Numbered from the stretch's first letter, positions 1 through 6,857 are shown. The stretch: 12,500 bases of DNA from Symbiodinium natans (GCA_905221605.1 CAJNDS010002307.1:354630-367129); one strand, 5' to 3'. Made by a program: numbers and translations. Notes: generated by a model from the sequence alone, not told the origin.

Positions 1-23
1 GGGAGGGGCGGGGGGGAGGAGGA
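1..23 (+). repeat. G-rich purine tract
   Basis: Nearly pure purine run dominated by G, with G-runs of 3, 4 and 7 separated by single non-G bases. It could form a G-quadruplex on the plus strand. It is cut by the window edge, so its real extent is unknown. Confidence 0.6.
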
Positions 24-393
24 CTCGGTTCAGAAGTCAAACTTCTAGGGTTCAGGGATTAGATCTACTTGCTGTTAAGCGTCTGGAGTTTTACTGCTTC
101 AAAAATTCACACCGATTTGTTTTCAAGAGAACACACAACTTTGTGTTCCATAAAGTGTCCTATAAATGCCCATTCAAACCTGGAATTGAAATCCCCTGTG
201 AGATGTCCATTTTGCGCGAGAGTACCTAATTATTATTTGGGAACAGGTATCTCTCTATCAGATCACCTACCACATGGACCCGAAGCGAAAGCATACTTCA
301 GGAGATGATTTTCCAACACTCGATCAGTGCTCCTTAGTGAGTCCCTCGCTGGCAGGCGCCGTAAAGCCAAAACACCTGAGCTTGAAACTGACT
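24..393. other. Non-coding low-copy sequence, no gene recognised
   Basis: The open frame at 69-308 (plus) starts at TTG, has no recognisable domain and is probably chance. Visible structure is limited to short inverted repeats: GAACACA (129-135) with TGTGTTC (142-148), and GAGTACCT (220-227) with AGGTATCTC (245-253). I see no RNA gene or promoter motif. Confidence 0.5.
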
Positions 394-547
394 CAACCCT
401 AAACCCTAAATCCGAAACCCTAAACCCTAAACCCTCTTATAAACCCTAAACCCTAAACCCTAAACCCTAAACCCTAAACCCTAAACCCTAAACCCTAAAC
501 CCTAAACCCTAAACCCTAAACAAAAAAGCCCTAAGCCCTAAGCCCTG
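394..547 (-). repeat. Interstitial telomeric repeat, CCCTAAA orientation
   Basis: CCCTAAA heptamers. The stretch 441-521 is uninterrupted (about 11.5 units); the left edge is decayed (TCCGAAACCC, CTCTTATAAACCC). The right edge changes to a CCCTAAG variant repeated about three times (528-547). TTTAGGG lies on the minus strand. Confidence 0.95.
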
Positions 548-640
548 ACGGGATGGCCCCAGGCGCTTGAAGACCAAAGCGACAGTGGATGTCGAAGCAG
601 CTCGCCTGCTTGCCTCAGTCACTGCCGCATGAATTATGGT

Positions 641-681
641 GTAGGGTTTAGGGTTTAGGGTTTAGGGTTTAGGGTTTAGGG
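641..681 (+). repeat. Interstitial telomeric repeat, TTTAGGG orientation
   Basis: About 5.5 clean TTTAGGG units. Together with the CCCTAAA block at 394-547 it forms a divergent pair around a 93-bp spacer: CCCTAAA at left and TTTAGGG at right, the same polarity as the two ends of a linear chromosome. The spacer holds a small hairpin, AAGCAG (595-600) with CTGCTT (606-611). Confidence 0.95.
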
Positions 682-886
682 ACGAATAATATTCCCTTCT
701 GGTCCCTATACATGTATGCTGTAATTAATGACCCTTCCTCTCCAAAAACCGTGTACTAACTAATTTCGGCCCCTTGCATGATTTCGGTACGCACAGCTTT
801 TGCTAAGGGAACGGAAGTGAACATAGGATCCAACTTAGTTGTTCCCCGGGTAGCAACATTATTTGGGGTGCTTCTCAGAACCTTAA
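682..886. other. Low-copy spacer, no gene recognised
   Basis: AT-leaning spacer between two TTTAGGG blocks. The motif GGTCCCTAT (699-707) recurs in similar form at 1572-1579 and, inverted, around 1234-1242, which hints at a degenerate dispersed repeat. No coding signal seen. Confidence 0.4.
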
Positions 887-927
887 TGGTTTAGGATCTG
901 GGGTTTAGGGTCTCGGGTTTTTTCGTG
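887..927 (+). repeat. Decayed TTTAGGG repeat
   Basis: Two clear units (GGGTTTAGGG at 901-910) within mutated copies such as GGTTTAGGATCTG. It ends in GGGTTTTTTCGTGC (915-928), a terminal motif seen again at 3183-3196. Confidence 0.75.
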
Positions 928-944
928 CTCAAAGTTAACTCGAG

Positions 945-1046
945 TCTAAACCCTAAACCCTAAACCCTAAACCCTAAACCCCGAACCCTGAACCCTAAAC
1001 CTAAACCCTAAACCCCCCTAAACCCTAAACCCTAAACCCTAAACCC
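945..1046 (-). repeat. Interstitial telomeric repeat, CCCTAAA orientation
   Basis: About 13 units with point variants (CCCCGAACCCTG, CCTAAAC, a C-run of six at 1013-1018). It converges with the TTTAGGG-type block at 887-927, so the two blocks face each other as in an end-to-end telomere junction, separated by about 17 bp. Confidence 0.95.
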
Positions 1047-1349
1047 AGAAGTAAGGTCCGGGGTGGTGGCCTTGCTACAGCAAGAGATGTGCAGGATCAG
1101 CTGTGTTGCCCCAAGGACAATATGTGACAGGAGTAGCAAATCACACTGCCACCATGGTGTCTGAAGTAACTGTTAAGAGGACCAGCCTGAAGCAGAGTGT
1201 GGTAGGGTTTTGTTGGGTTTTTTTTCAAAAGCATAGGGACTATACGCGAATATTATTAGCAATTATTCCGACTCCTATAGTATACCATTACTGACATGGC
1301 CCATCTGATTGAAGCAGGGTTGATGGATTGCTGTTGGGGAAATGTTGCA
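1047..1349. other. Low-copy spacer, no gene recognised
   Basis: The short plus-strand frame 1103-1294 has no family signature. The segment 1235-1283 is AT-rich and partly self-complementary (ACTATA near 1239 with TATAGT near 1277). A T-rich run GGGTTTTTTTTC occurs at 1216-1227. Confidence 0.4.
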
Positions 1350-1407
1350 CCCTGAACCCTAAAACCCTAAACCCTAAACCCTAAACCCTAAACCCAAAAC
1401 CAAATCC
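1350..1407 (-). repeat. Interstitial telomeric repeat, CCCTAAA orientation
   Basis: About 7 units; the edges decay to CCCTGAA on the left and CCCAAAACC on the right. Confidence 0.93.
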
Positions 1408-1514
1408 TTCCCTGCACAAGAGGCGCTGCAGCAAAGATCCCTGTGCGAGAGTCACACCAAGTACAGCTGTTAGTCCCAGCACCTTGGGCTTCATGCTTCG
1501 GGCGAATAGCTGGG

Positions 1515-1551
1515 ACCCTAAACCCTAGCCCCTAGACCCTAAACCCTAAAG
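1515..1551 (-). repeat. Short CCCTAAA block with variants
   Basis: Five units, of which two are altered (CCCTAGC, CCCTAGA). Confidence 0.88.
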
Positions 1552-1629
1552 CCCCTATTGGGGTCCCTATTATATGGGAATCCTACCATTTGTGGGGGTC
1601 TTTCGGCTTCACATAGCTTTGGGGCTGTT

Positions 1630-1741
1630 GGGCTTAGGGCTTAGCGCTCAGAGCCAGGAGGAATGCAGGGTTTAGCAACTCGAGGGTCAAGAGCTTCGGT
1701 TCTTGGGCTTAAGGGCTTAAGAGGCTTAAGAGTAGGGTTTA
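1630..1741 (+). repeat. Strongly decayed TTTAGGG-like tract
   Basis: Scattered GGGCTTAGGGCTTA (1630-1644), GGGCTTAAGGGCTTAA (1705-1720) and TAGGGTTTAA (1733-1742) in otherwise unrelated sequence. Most units carry CTTA in place of TTTA. Confidence 0.6.
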
Positions 1742-2124
1742 AGCTGGACGAAAAGGCGCATACTTACGTTTTAGGCCTTTGATTGTGAAAAAGGTCGCTT
1801 CTTTTGGGCTCAAGAAATTTGAAGGAGGAACCTATGTAATTAACAACGTACGAAACGCACAAGGGCGCAGCGCGCGTGCCGACAAATATGTCGCGCCGGT
1901 CTTGGGTTTTGAGGGGTTCCTGAAAGTTCTCAGGGCTCAGCTTCCAGGCGAACGAGGGTCTGAGGCACAGGGGCTTGCAGAAGATGCTTTGGGAATTCGG
2001 GCCAGATTGGTCTGCAGTTTAGGGTTTAAGGTTTCATAAGGTCAAGAAAATCCAAGAGCACCACGAGCTTTGAAAAGAGAAACCCCATTCCGGACGAGCA
2101 CCAGCCGGCGTGCCTGAAACAATA
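1742..2124. other. Low-copy spacer with unrecognised open frame and a spliced-leader-like 21-mer
   Basis: A plus-strand frame stays open from 1779 to 2039 (86 codons, TTG start, no upstream ATG in frame) but matches no family I know and its last codons read a telomere-like TTTAGGGTTTAAGG (2018-2031). A 21-mer at 1794-1814 resembles the dinoflagellate spliced leader. A hairpin CGACA (1880-1884) with TGTCG (1889-1893) sits in a GC-rich patch. I do not call a gene here. Confidence 0.35.
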
Positions 2125-2130
2125 CAAACC

Positions 2131-2193
2131 CTTAGGTTTAGGGTTTAGGGTTTAGGGTTTAGGGTTTAGGGTTTAGGGTTTAGGGTTTAGGGG
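2131..2193 (+). repeat. Interstitial telomeric repeat, TTTAGGG orientation
   Basis: About 8 uninterrupted TTTAGGG units ending in TTTAGGGG. It is preceded directly by CAAACCC (2125-2131), a partial unit in the opposite orientation. Confidence 0.95.
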
Positions 2194-2200
2194 TATTTAC

Positions 2201-2289
2201 ATGGGCCCTTAGTATGGTCTCTGAAGCCCTTTAAAGGGTTCTGATGAATGGGCCCTTGGGTTGGAAGGGGTCCCTGTTTAAGGGCCCAT
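2201..2289. repeat. Inverted and direct repeat of ATGGGCCCTTA
   Basis: ATGGGCCCTTA (2201-2211) has a perfect 11-bp inverse partner at 2279-2289, and a direct copy of its first 10 bases lies at 2248-2257. A perfect 12-bp palindrome, CCCTTTAAAGGG, sits at 2227-2238. The segment lies immediately after a TTTAGGG block and can fold in more than one way. Confidence 0.75.
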
Positions 2290-2423
2290 GCTAATTCGGG
2301 ACCATGTAGCTTCCCCAAGATAAACCCCAAGACGCTAACCCTGGAAACCCAGATTAGTAGTAAGAACAAAACCCCACGCCTTCCTGATTGGGGTTAAAGA
2401 AACATATTCTGTGTGGGTGGGCC

Positions 2424-2495
2424 TTAAACCCTAAACCCTAAACCCTGAACCCTAAACCCGAAACCTTAAACCCTAAACCCTAAACCCTAAACCCT
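2424..2495 (-). repeat. Interstitial telomeric repeat, CCCTAAA orientation
   Basis: About 10 units with variants CCCTGAA, CCCGAAA and CCTTAAA in the first half and four clean units in the second. Confidence 0.95.
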
Positions 2496-2619
2496 GCCAG
2501 ACGGGGAGGGGGTCGATTGGGGGCACCGCTTGCAATAGACTCTGCTGTCCCAGGTGCCGCGCAGAGTGCTGCCGCGCGCCGGCTGCAGACTGCCCGTTGC
2601 GGCAGCGGAGGCCTTGAGG
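2496..2619. other. GC-rich spacer
   Basis: Markedly GC-richer than the surrounding spacers (for example 2557-2610, with CCGCGCAG and GCCGCGCGCCGG). No coding frame of useful length is visible. Confidence 0.5.
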
Positions 2620-2753
2620 CCCTAACCCTTGAACCCTAAACCCTAAACCCTAAACCCTAAACCCTAAACCCTAAACCCTAAACCCTAAACCCTAAACCCT
2701 AAACCCTAGCCCTAAACCCTAAACCCTCTACATAAACCCTAAACCTAGACCCT
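2620..2753 (-). repeat. Interstitial telomeric repeat, CCCTAAA orientation
   Basis: A clean run of about 10 units spans 2634-2706, followed by variants CCCTAGC, CCCTCTACATAAA and CCTAGACCC. The pattern suggests an intact core with decaying edges. Confidence 0.96.
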
Positions 2754-2862
2754 ACTCCATTTGTTCTTCGATTGTGCAATTCTGGAGCTGAGCCCACCTG
2801 AATCCTAGGTTGACCCTTTTAAATCCCAAAGTCCCTCTCAAAACTCAAGAAAGGGAACCATA

Positions 2863-2973
2863 CCCAGCGGGTCCGCCTGTGGTACTATGATGGAATTAGG
2901 CACCCAAGAACCATACTAAATAGGGTGTTCGGGTAGTTAATTCCATGATAGTACTACAAATGGACCATCTGGG
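2863..2973. repeat. Long imperfect inverted repeat (hairpin, MITE-like)
   Basis: Arm 1 at 2863-2899 pairs with arm 2 at 2937-2973. By eye 29 of 37 positions match without gaps; shared blocks include CCCAG, GGTCC, GTACTAT and ATGGAATTA. The loop is 37 nt. Several mismatches are transitions. This could be a solo foldback element or a palindromised duplication; no protein is encoded. Confidence 0.8.
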
Positions 2974-2992
2974 ATAGACTTCACTCCCTCAA

Positions 2993-3024
2993 TCCTAAAC
3001 CCTAAACCCTGAACCCTAAACCCG
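2993..3024 (-). repeat. Short CCCTAAA block
   Basis: About 4.5 units with one CCCTGAA variant. It follows the inverted repeat at 2863-2973 by about 20 bp. Confidence 0.92.
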
Positions 3025-3128
3025 GGCACAGGAGCTCATCATCGGAGTAGGCCCCAACAGTTTGGAACGCTTCCCGACCAGGCTCTCCTGCGACGGGGAT
3101 GCCGGTTTACATGGTTCGACCCCGAAGG

Positions 3129-3191
3129 TTGGGGTTTAGGGTTCAAGGATCAGGGTTTATGGGGCTTAGGGTTTAGGGTTTTGGGTTTTTT
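3129..3191 (+). repeat. Decayed TTTAGGG block
   Basis: Units GGGTTTAGGGTTCA, GGGTTTATGGGGCTTA and GGGTTTAGGGTTTT. It ends in GGGTTTTTTCATGC (3183-3196), almost the same boundary as the block at 887-927. Confidence 0.88.
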
Positions 3192-3236
3192 CATGCAATG
3201 ACTCCCGTTCTCCAAGCAGCCCGCCCATATAAGCGC

Positions 3237-3295
3237 TTAGGGTTTAGGGTTTAGGGTTCAGAGTTTAGGGGTGTAGGGGTGTAGAGCTTAGGCGG
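3237..3295 (+). repeat. TTTAGGG block with GTGTAG variants
   Basis: Three clean units followed by TTCAGAG and a GTGTAGGGGTGTAGAG variant (3271-3286). The GTGTAG..TGTAGAG variant recurs in the blocks at 6593, 6866 and 9288. Confidence 0.9.
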
Positions 3296-3451
3296 ATTAG
3301 AGAACTTCGTCTGTGTTGATGGACTGTCTGTGTCAGGTTCCTTACATTAGGGCTCCAGTTCAAGGGTTCCTACCCTGAGCCGTAACCATAGCCTGCCTGG
3401 AGCAATCCTAAACACCAAACCCTACTTAGTTGTCCAGTACCTAGGGGTTTT

Positions 3452-3512
3452 AAAGGTTAACCTTTGGGAATATAAGGGGAATCTATTACCCCAAAAAGGA
3501 TAAAGGTTACCT
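3452..3512. repeat. 14-bp palindrome with nearby diverged direct copy
   Basis: AAAGGTTAACCTTT (3452-3465) is a perfect palindrome. TAAAGGTTACCT at 3501-3512 repeats it with one base lost. The surrounding 3296-3532 has no recognised gene. Confidence 0.65.
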
Positions 3513-3532
3513 ACTCTACTGCTAAGCCTATA

Positions 3533-3559
3533 TACCCTAAACCCGAAACCCTAAATCCC
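3533..3559 (-). repeat. Short CCCTAAA block
   Basis: Three to four units: CCCTAAA, CCCGAAA, CCCTAAA, TCCCG. Confidence 0.85.
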
Positions 3560-4459
3560 GGCGGGATCTGGGTTTACAGAGCTTGTTTTTGTTTTGCAGG
3601 TTGCGGTGCTTGGGGTTTCGCCGCCTTTGTTCGTGCTTTAGACTTCTCTGGGCTTTCCCTAAACCCTCGAAGTGGCTTCAGGCCGCGGCTTATGGAATAT
3701 GATAATATGATCATATGTATTTTGTCCTGAGCGGTGTCCGGTATCTATCACAAAGGTTGCGCAAAGGGCAAAGCAAGCCAGATCAGAGTTGGATCAAGAT
3801 GGGCATAGGAACGGTTAAGTTTTGGACTCAAAAACTGTCAGGTTCGCTTGTCTTCCGTTGATAAACTGCTGGCGTCGGTAGGCATACGCATGCCAGCAGG
3901 AGAGTTGCGGACAAATGCGATAATCTGCGGCAAAAATGGCTAAGCACTTCAAGGCCGTACGTACATGGCGTGTTGTTTTCTCATAAGGGTTAAGGTCCCG
4001 AATCTTTAACCCTAAAACACCCAAGCCGAAACCAGAACCTTTCGGGTTCATTGCGTTGTTGTCGCCTGCTCTGGTGACCTCGCACGCCGAGCTTTGCATG
4101 GCTGCTCAGGGCTATTTTCGGCCGTACGCGCTACGACCTTCTCTCTTTTAGCCCTTGGCGACAGAAACATGCGGTTTTGTGAAGGGCTTTGGGGTTTCGG
4201 GGTCCCCATGTTCTCTTTGTTTTTCGGAGGGTCAAACCCGAATTTCGGCAATACCCTCATAGGAAATATTGCTTCGATCCATGACAACTATGACACCCTC
4301 GAGCCCAGGGTAACCCAAAACCCTAAGATAAAGGGTTCTAAGGGAGGGGGGGGGTTTATCGGGGGTAGGTACCTGGAGAACTTTAGGGAAACTTAGGGAG
4401 CCTTGGGGAGTAGTGGGAAGCATTACGGAAACTTGGGTTATATTGAGGACCCTAGCTAT
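3560..4459. other. Longest telomere-poor spacer, no gene recognised
   Basis: About 900 bp with only isolated telomere-like units (3658-3668, 4007-4017, 4313-4325). Open frames at 3815-4099 (minus), 4048-4287 (minus) and 4094-4396 (plus) overlap on opposite strands and none shows a known domain. A perfect 12-bp palindrome ATATGATCATAT lies at 3705-3716, and a 9-G run at 4346-4354. A pyrimidine stretch before CAGG at 3583-3600 looks like a splice acceptor, but the sequence after it does not look convincingly coding. Confidence 0.4.
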
Positions 4460-4486
4460 AACCCTAAACCCTAAACCCTAAACCCG
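4460..4486 (-). repeat. Short CCCTAAA block
   Basis: Nearly four clean units ending in CCCGGAAG. Confidence 0.92.
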
Positions 4487-4582
4487 GAAGAGGTAACTCC
4501 GGGTTGTGGGTTCCGTTGGGTGCGAGAGAGGATTCTGCCCCTGTAGGGAACCTCAAAACATAGGATCCCTGCAGTCCTTCTC

Positions 4583-4699
4583 GAAACCCTAAACCCTAAA
4601 CCCGAAACCCTACACTCAAAACCCTAAACCCTAAACCCTAAACCCTAAACCCTAAACCCTAAACCCTAAATCCTGAACCCTGAACCCTGAACCCTAAAC
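4583..4699 (-). repeat. Interstitial telomeric repeat, CCCTAAA orientation
   Basis: About 16 units. A clean core at about 4621-4670 is flanked by CCCGAAA and CCCTACACTCAAA on the left and by three successive CCCTGAA variants on the right, consistent with local amplification of a mutated unit. Confidence 0.95.
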
Positions 4700-4809
4700 G
4701 GAACCCAGACAGAGGACTTTTCACCTCCCAGTCGACTTCTTGGAGCCCGAAAAAAGAAGACTGCCATGTCCCAAAAACCCCGAAGCCCTGAACCCGCTGC
4801 AGAGTCCAA

Positions 4810-4827
4810 CCCTAAACGGGTTTAGGG
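4810..4827. repeat. Back-to-back telomere-unit junction (palindrome)
   Basis: CCCTAAAC (4810-4817), GG, GTTTAGGG (4820-4827): a near-perfect palindrome where one unit of each orientation meets with a 2-bp centre. The polarity is outward, as on a linear chromosome, not the inward polarity of an end-to-end fusion. Confidence 0.85.
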
Positions 4828-4920
4828 TTTAGGGTTATAGGTGAGGGTTTAAGGTTTAGGGTTTAGGGTTTAAGGTTTAGGGTTTAGGGCTACGTGAGGG
4901 TGTAGGGTTGAGGGCTTAGG
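4820..4920 (+). repeat. TTTAGGG block with variants
   Basis: Clean and altered units alternate (GGGTTATAGGTGA, GGGTTTAAGG, GGGCTACGTGA, GGGTGTAGGGTTGA). Confidence 0.92.
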
Positions 4921-4925
4921 CTCTA

Positions 4926-4936
4926 CCCCCCCCCCC
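4926..4936. repeat. C11 homopolymer
   Basis: Eleven consecutive C directly after the TTTAGGG-type block, with CTCTA between them. Length may be unstable or misread. Confidence 0.85.
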
Positions 4937-5052
4937 AGCCCGTACACCCGAAAACCCTGCAGGATCTGGAGCTGGGCTTGCGCGCGGCTGTGGCGGTAGC
5001 TGTTGACCAAGGGGCCGTCCTGCCCAACCAATCATGACGTCAAGCTCGAGCA

Positions 5053-5140
5053 GACCCTCGACCCTACACCCTAAACCCTAAACCTTAAACCCTAAACCCT
5101 AACCCCCCCCCCCCCCCCCACCTAAACCGTCAACCCTAAA
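5053..5140 (-). repeat. CCCTAAA block interrupted by C17
   Basis: About 7 units (5053-5102), then a run of 17 C (5103-5119), then ACCTAAACC and a last CCCTAAA. The C-run probably grew from the CCC of a unit by slippage. Confidence 0.93.
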
Positions 5141-5194
5141 GCGCCCAAGGAGCGGCCCGTGGTTCTGGCGGCTCCATCTTTTTTTCGAAGGATT

Positions 5195-5440
5195 CGGGTT
5201 TAGGGTTTAGGGTTTAGGGTTTAGGGTTTAGGGTTTAGGGTTTAGGGTTTAGGGTTTAGGGTTTAGGGCTTAGGGTTTGGGGTTTAGGGCTTTAGACTAA
5301 TCTTTAGGGCTTAGGGCTAAGCGGTTTAGAGTTGAGGGCGAATGGGTTTAGGGTTTAGGGCTAAGGGGCTTAAAGGTTCTTAGGGCTTAGGGCTAAAGGG
5401 GTTTGGGGTTTAGGCCTAAAGTTTTAGGGTTCAGGCAGTT
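5195..5440 (+). repeat. Long TTTAGGG array with decaying right half
   Basis: A clean run of about 10-11 units (5196-5270) grades into GGGCTTAGGG, GGGGTTTAGGGC, GGGCTAAG and GGCCTAAAG variants to about 5440. The one-sided decay suggests a younger core added onto an older edge. Confidence 0.95.
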
Positions 5441-5470
5441 TAGGTCCAAGGGACTTTGAAATTAGAGCTT

Positions 5471-5479
5471 GGGGGGGGG
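5471..5479. repeat. G9 homopolymer
   Basis: Nine consecutive G in the low-copy gap between two TTTAGGG blocks. Confidence 0.8.
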
Positions 5480-5565
5480 TCTAGAACTCTGGGTCGAAGG
5501 GAAGCTTAGGATTCAGGGTTTTCGAGCAGACAACGTGCAGGTCTATGGCTGCTCACGAAAGTCTC

Positions 5566-5628
5566 TGGGGGTTTAGGGTTTACGGGTTAAGGGTTTAAGG
5601 TTTAGGGTAAGTTTAGGGTTTAGGGCCT
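5566..5628 (+). repeat. TTTAGGG block with variants
   Basis: Units separated by changes such as TACGGGTTAAGGG and TAAGTTTAGGG; about 8 recognisable units. Confidence 0.9.
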
Positions 5629-5726
5629 GGTATTTCCCTTAGTACTCCCCGAAGCTGCCTAAGCTTTCTGAATCAACTGAACGCTTGGAGCTCGCACTGA
5701 GATAAGATCACCAGCGGCCTTTGTTT

Positions 5727-5827
5727 TGGGTTTAGGGCTTAGGGTTTAGGGTGGGTTTAGGGTTTCAGGCTTAGGGCTTAGGGTTTCGCGTTTCGGGTTT
5801 AGGGGTTCGGGGTTACAGGGTATAGGG
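5727..5827 (+). repeat. TTTAGGG block with CTTAGGG and TTTCGGG variants
   Basis: About 13 units in which TTTAGGG, CTTAGGG, TTTCGCG, TTTCGGG and TTCGGGG alternate. The minus-strand open frame over it (5746-5949) is a by-product of the repeat. Confidence 0.9.
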
Positions 5828-5949
5828 AACTGCTTGCTGAAAGTTGGGGTGCAAAGGCTGCAAAGTGCTCCAAGATAGATTCCAAGATTCTGGGCTGTGA
5901 CCCTGGGGCAAGCCCAAAGATTTCTAAGCTTGCTCGGATGGCCCTGCAA

Positions 5950-6008
5950 GCCCCCCTAAACCCCACAAACCCAAAATCCTAAACCTTAACTCCTAAGCCG
6001 TAAACCCT
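5950..6008 (-). repeat. Decayed CCCTAAA block
   Basis: Altered units throughout: CCCCTAAACCCC, ACAAACCCAAAATCC, TAAACCTTAACTCC, AAGCCGTAAACCC. Confidence 0.75.
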
Positions 6009-6100
6009 GATATTTTGTCCTCTTAAGCCCGAAAGGGTGACAATGCTTGAAAAAAAACAAATAAAGTATTTTACTTCGAACATCCCCACCCTCTCTTGGT

Positions 6101-6263
6101 AGAGATACTCTTGGGGTTGGGCACTCCAGGGACACCCTGGGGCTGGGCACTCCTGGGACACTCTGGGGTTGGGCACTCCAGGGAGACTCTGGGGTTGGGC
6201 ACTCCAGGGAGACTCTGGGGCTGGGCACTCGGGGACACACCGGGGCTGGGCACTCCAGGGATG
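6101..6263. repeat. 26-bp GC-rich minisatellite
   Basis: The core GGGCACTC starts at 6119, 6145, 6171, 6197, 6223 and 6248, a period of 26, 26, 26, 26 and 25 bp, giving about six copies. The unit reads GGGCACTCCAGGGAGACTCT followed by GGGGTT. Since 26 is not a multiple of 3, the proline/serine-rich open frames on the minus strand (5979-6381) cycle through frames and are not evidence of a gene. Confidence 0.95.
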
Positions 6264-6283
6264 AGCGAGGACTAGACCGGGCT

Positions 6284-6314
6284 AGGAGAAGAGTTCCGGG
6301 CGAGGAGAAGAGTT
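6284..6314. repeat. 19-bp tandem duplication
   Basis: AGGAGAAGAGTT occurs at 6284-6295 and 6303-6314, offset by 19 bp, just downstream of the minisatellite. Confidence 0.75.
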
Positions 6315-6356
6315 GAGGTTCAAATCTAACAACCCCACATTGAGGGTGGGGAATAA

Positions 6357-6488
6357 TCAAATAAATAATAAATAAGTACATAAACGTCCATAAGTAAATA
6401 AATAAATAAACAAAGCATGAATAAATAAAAGAAATACAGATGTAAATATAAATAAATAAATAAATAAATAGATAAATAAATAAATAAA
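6357..6488. repeat. AAAT tetranucleotide microsatellite
   Basis: Interrupted AAATAAATAAAT runs with occasional GTACAT, ACGTCC and CAGATG breaks; cleanest at 6447-6488. It merges directly into the AT dinucleotide array on its right. Confidence 0.92.
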
Positions 6489-6561
6489 TATATATATATA
6501 TATATATATATTCGTATTTATATATATATATATATATATATTCGTATATATATATATATAT
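6489..6561. repeat. AT dinucleotide microsatellite with periodic TTCG interruptions
   Basis: Three (TA)n runs (6489-6511, 6519-6541, 6545-6561) are separated by TATTCGTAT interruptions that begin 30 bp apart (TTCG at 6511 and 6541). Strongly AT-rich and self-complementary. Confidence 0.93.
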
Positions 6562-6592
6562 AATCGAGTGCCAAAATAATCAGGGAATCAGG

Positions 6593-6655
6593 GCAGGGTT
6601 TAGGGTTTAGGGTTTAGGGTGTAGGATGTAGAGTTCTGAGCTTTGGGTTTAGGTT
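6593..6655 (+). repeat. TTTAGGG block with GTGTAGGATGTAGAG variant
   Basis: Three to four clean units, then the variant segment 6619-6635, then GGGTTTAGG. Its variant segment is repeated at 6866-6881 on the other side of the inverted-repeat element at 6654-6857. Confidence 0.9.
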
Positions 6656-6857
6656 AGGATACTCCCCCTTTACTAACAGTCCTTACTAGGGATTATGCTG
6701 CCCCCTATACTGTGAAGGTTGAAAGGCCTTGAAGGGCTCGTTTCACCTAACTTTGAGCGTGTGCCCTCGCGAGCAGAGAAAAGGCAACGACCGTGCTGCA
6801 ACGCTGAGTCATTCTAATCCTAGCAAGGACTGTTAGTATTAAGGGGGAACATCCCAA
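6654..6857. mobile_element. Putative non-autonomous terminal-inverted-repeat element (MITE-like)
   Basis: The left end (6657-6694) and right end (6816-6854) are inverted copies sharing GGAT, TCCCCCTT, TACTAACAGTCCTT and CTAGG, with only three substitutions and two small gaps over about 38 bp. The interior is about 120 bp and non-coding. The whole lies inside a TTTAGGG array: similar telomere-variant sequence flanks both sides. Known MITEs have this size and form, but I cannot see a clear target-site duplication, so a foldback or chance rearrangement remains possible. Confidence 0.6.

Noticed and set aside
394-547. Native chromosome end
   Set aside because: The array is internal, short, decayed at its edges and followed by blocks in the opposite orientation.
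1779-2039. 86-codon plus-strand frame as a gene
   Set aside because: Non-ATG start, no known family, and its end reads a decayed telomere unit. Kept only as a note in the spacer entry.
3580-3700. Intron 3' end and exon (pyrimidine stretch then GCAGG at 3597-3601)
   Set aside because: The following frame is open for only about 35 codons, runs through a telomere-like unit and matches no family; no donor site could be paired with it.
4048-4423. Overlapping open frames on both strands (plus 4094-4396, minus 4048-4287 and 4232-4423)
   Set aside because: No recognisable domain, mutually overlapping, starting at TTG or lacking context, and partly reading G-runs and telomere-like units.
6301-6345. 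tRNA-like B-box (GAGGTTCAAATC) before an AAAT tail, suggesting a tRNA-derived SINE
   Set aside because: No matching A-box or tRNA fold upstream; the upstream sequence is a tandem duplication and minisatellite. The B-box match is short enough to be chance.
5979-6381. Pro/Ser-rich repeat protein on the minus strand (three overlapping frames, up to 131 codons)
   Set aside because: The repeat is 26 bp, so each frame cycles through all three readings of the same DNA; three frames being open together shows it is composition, not selection.
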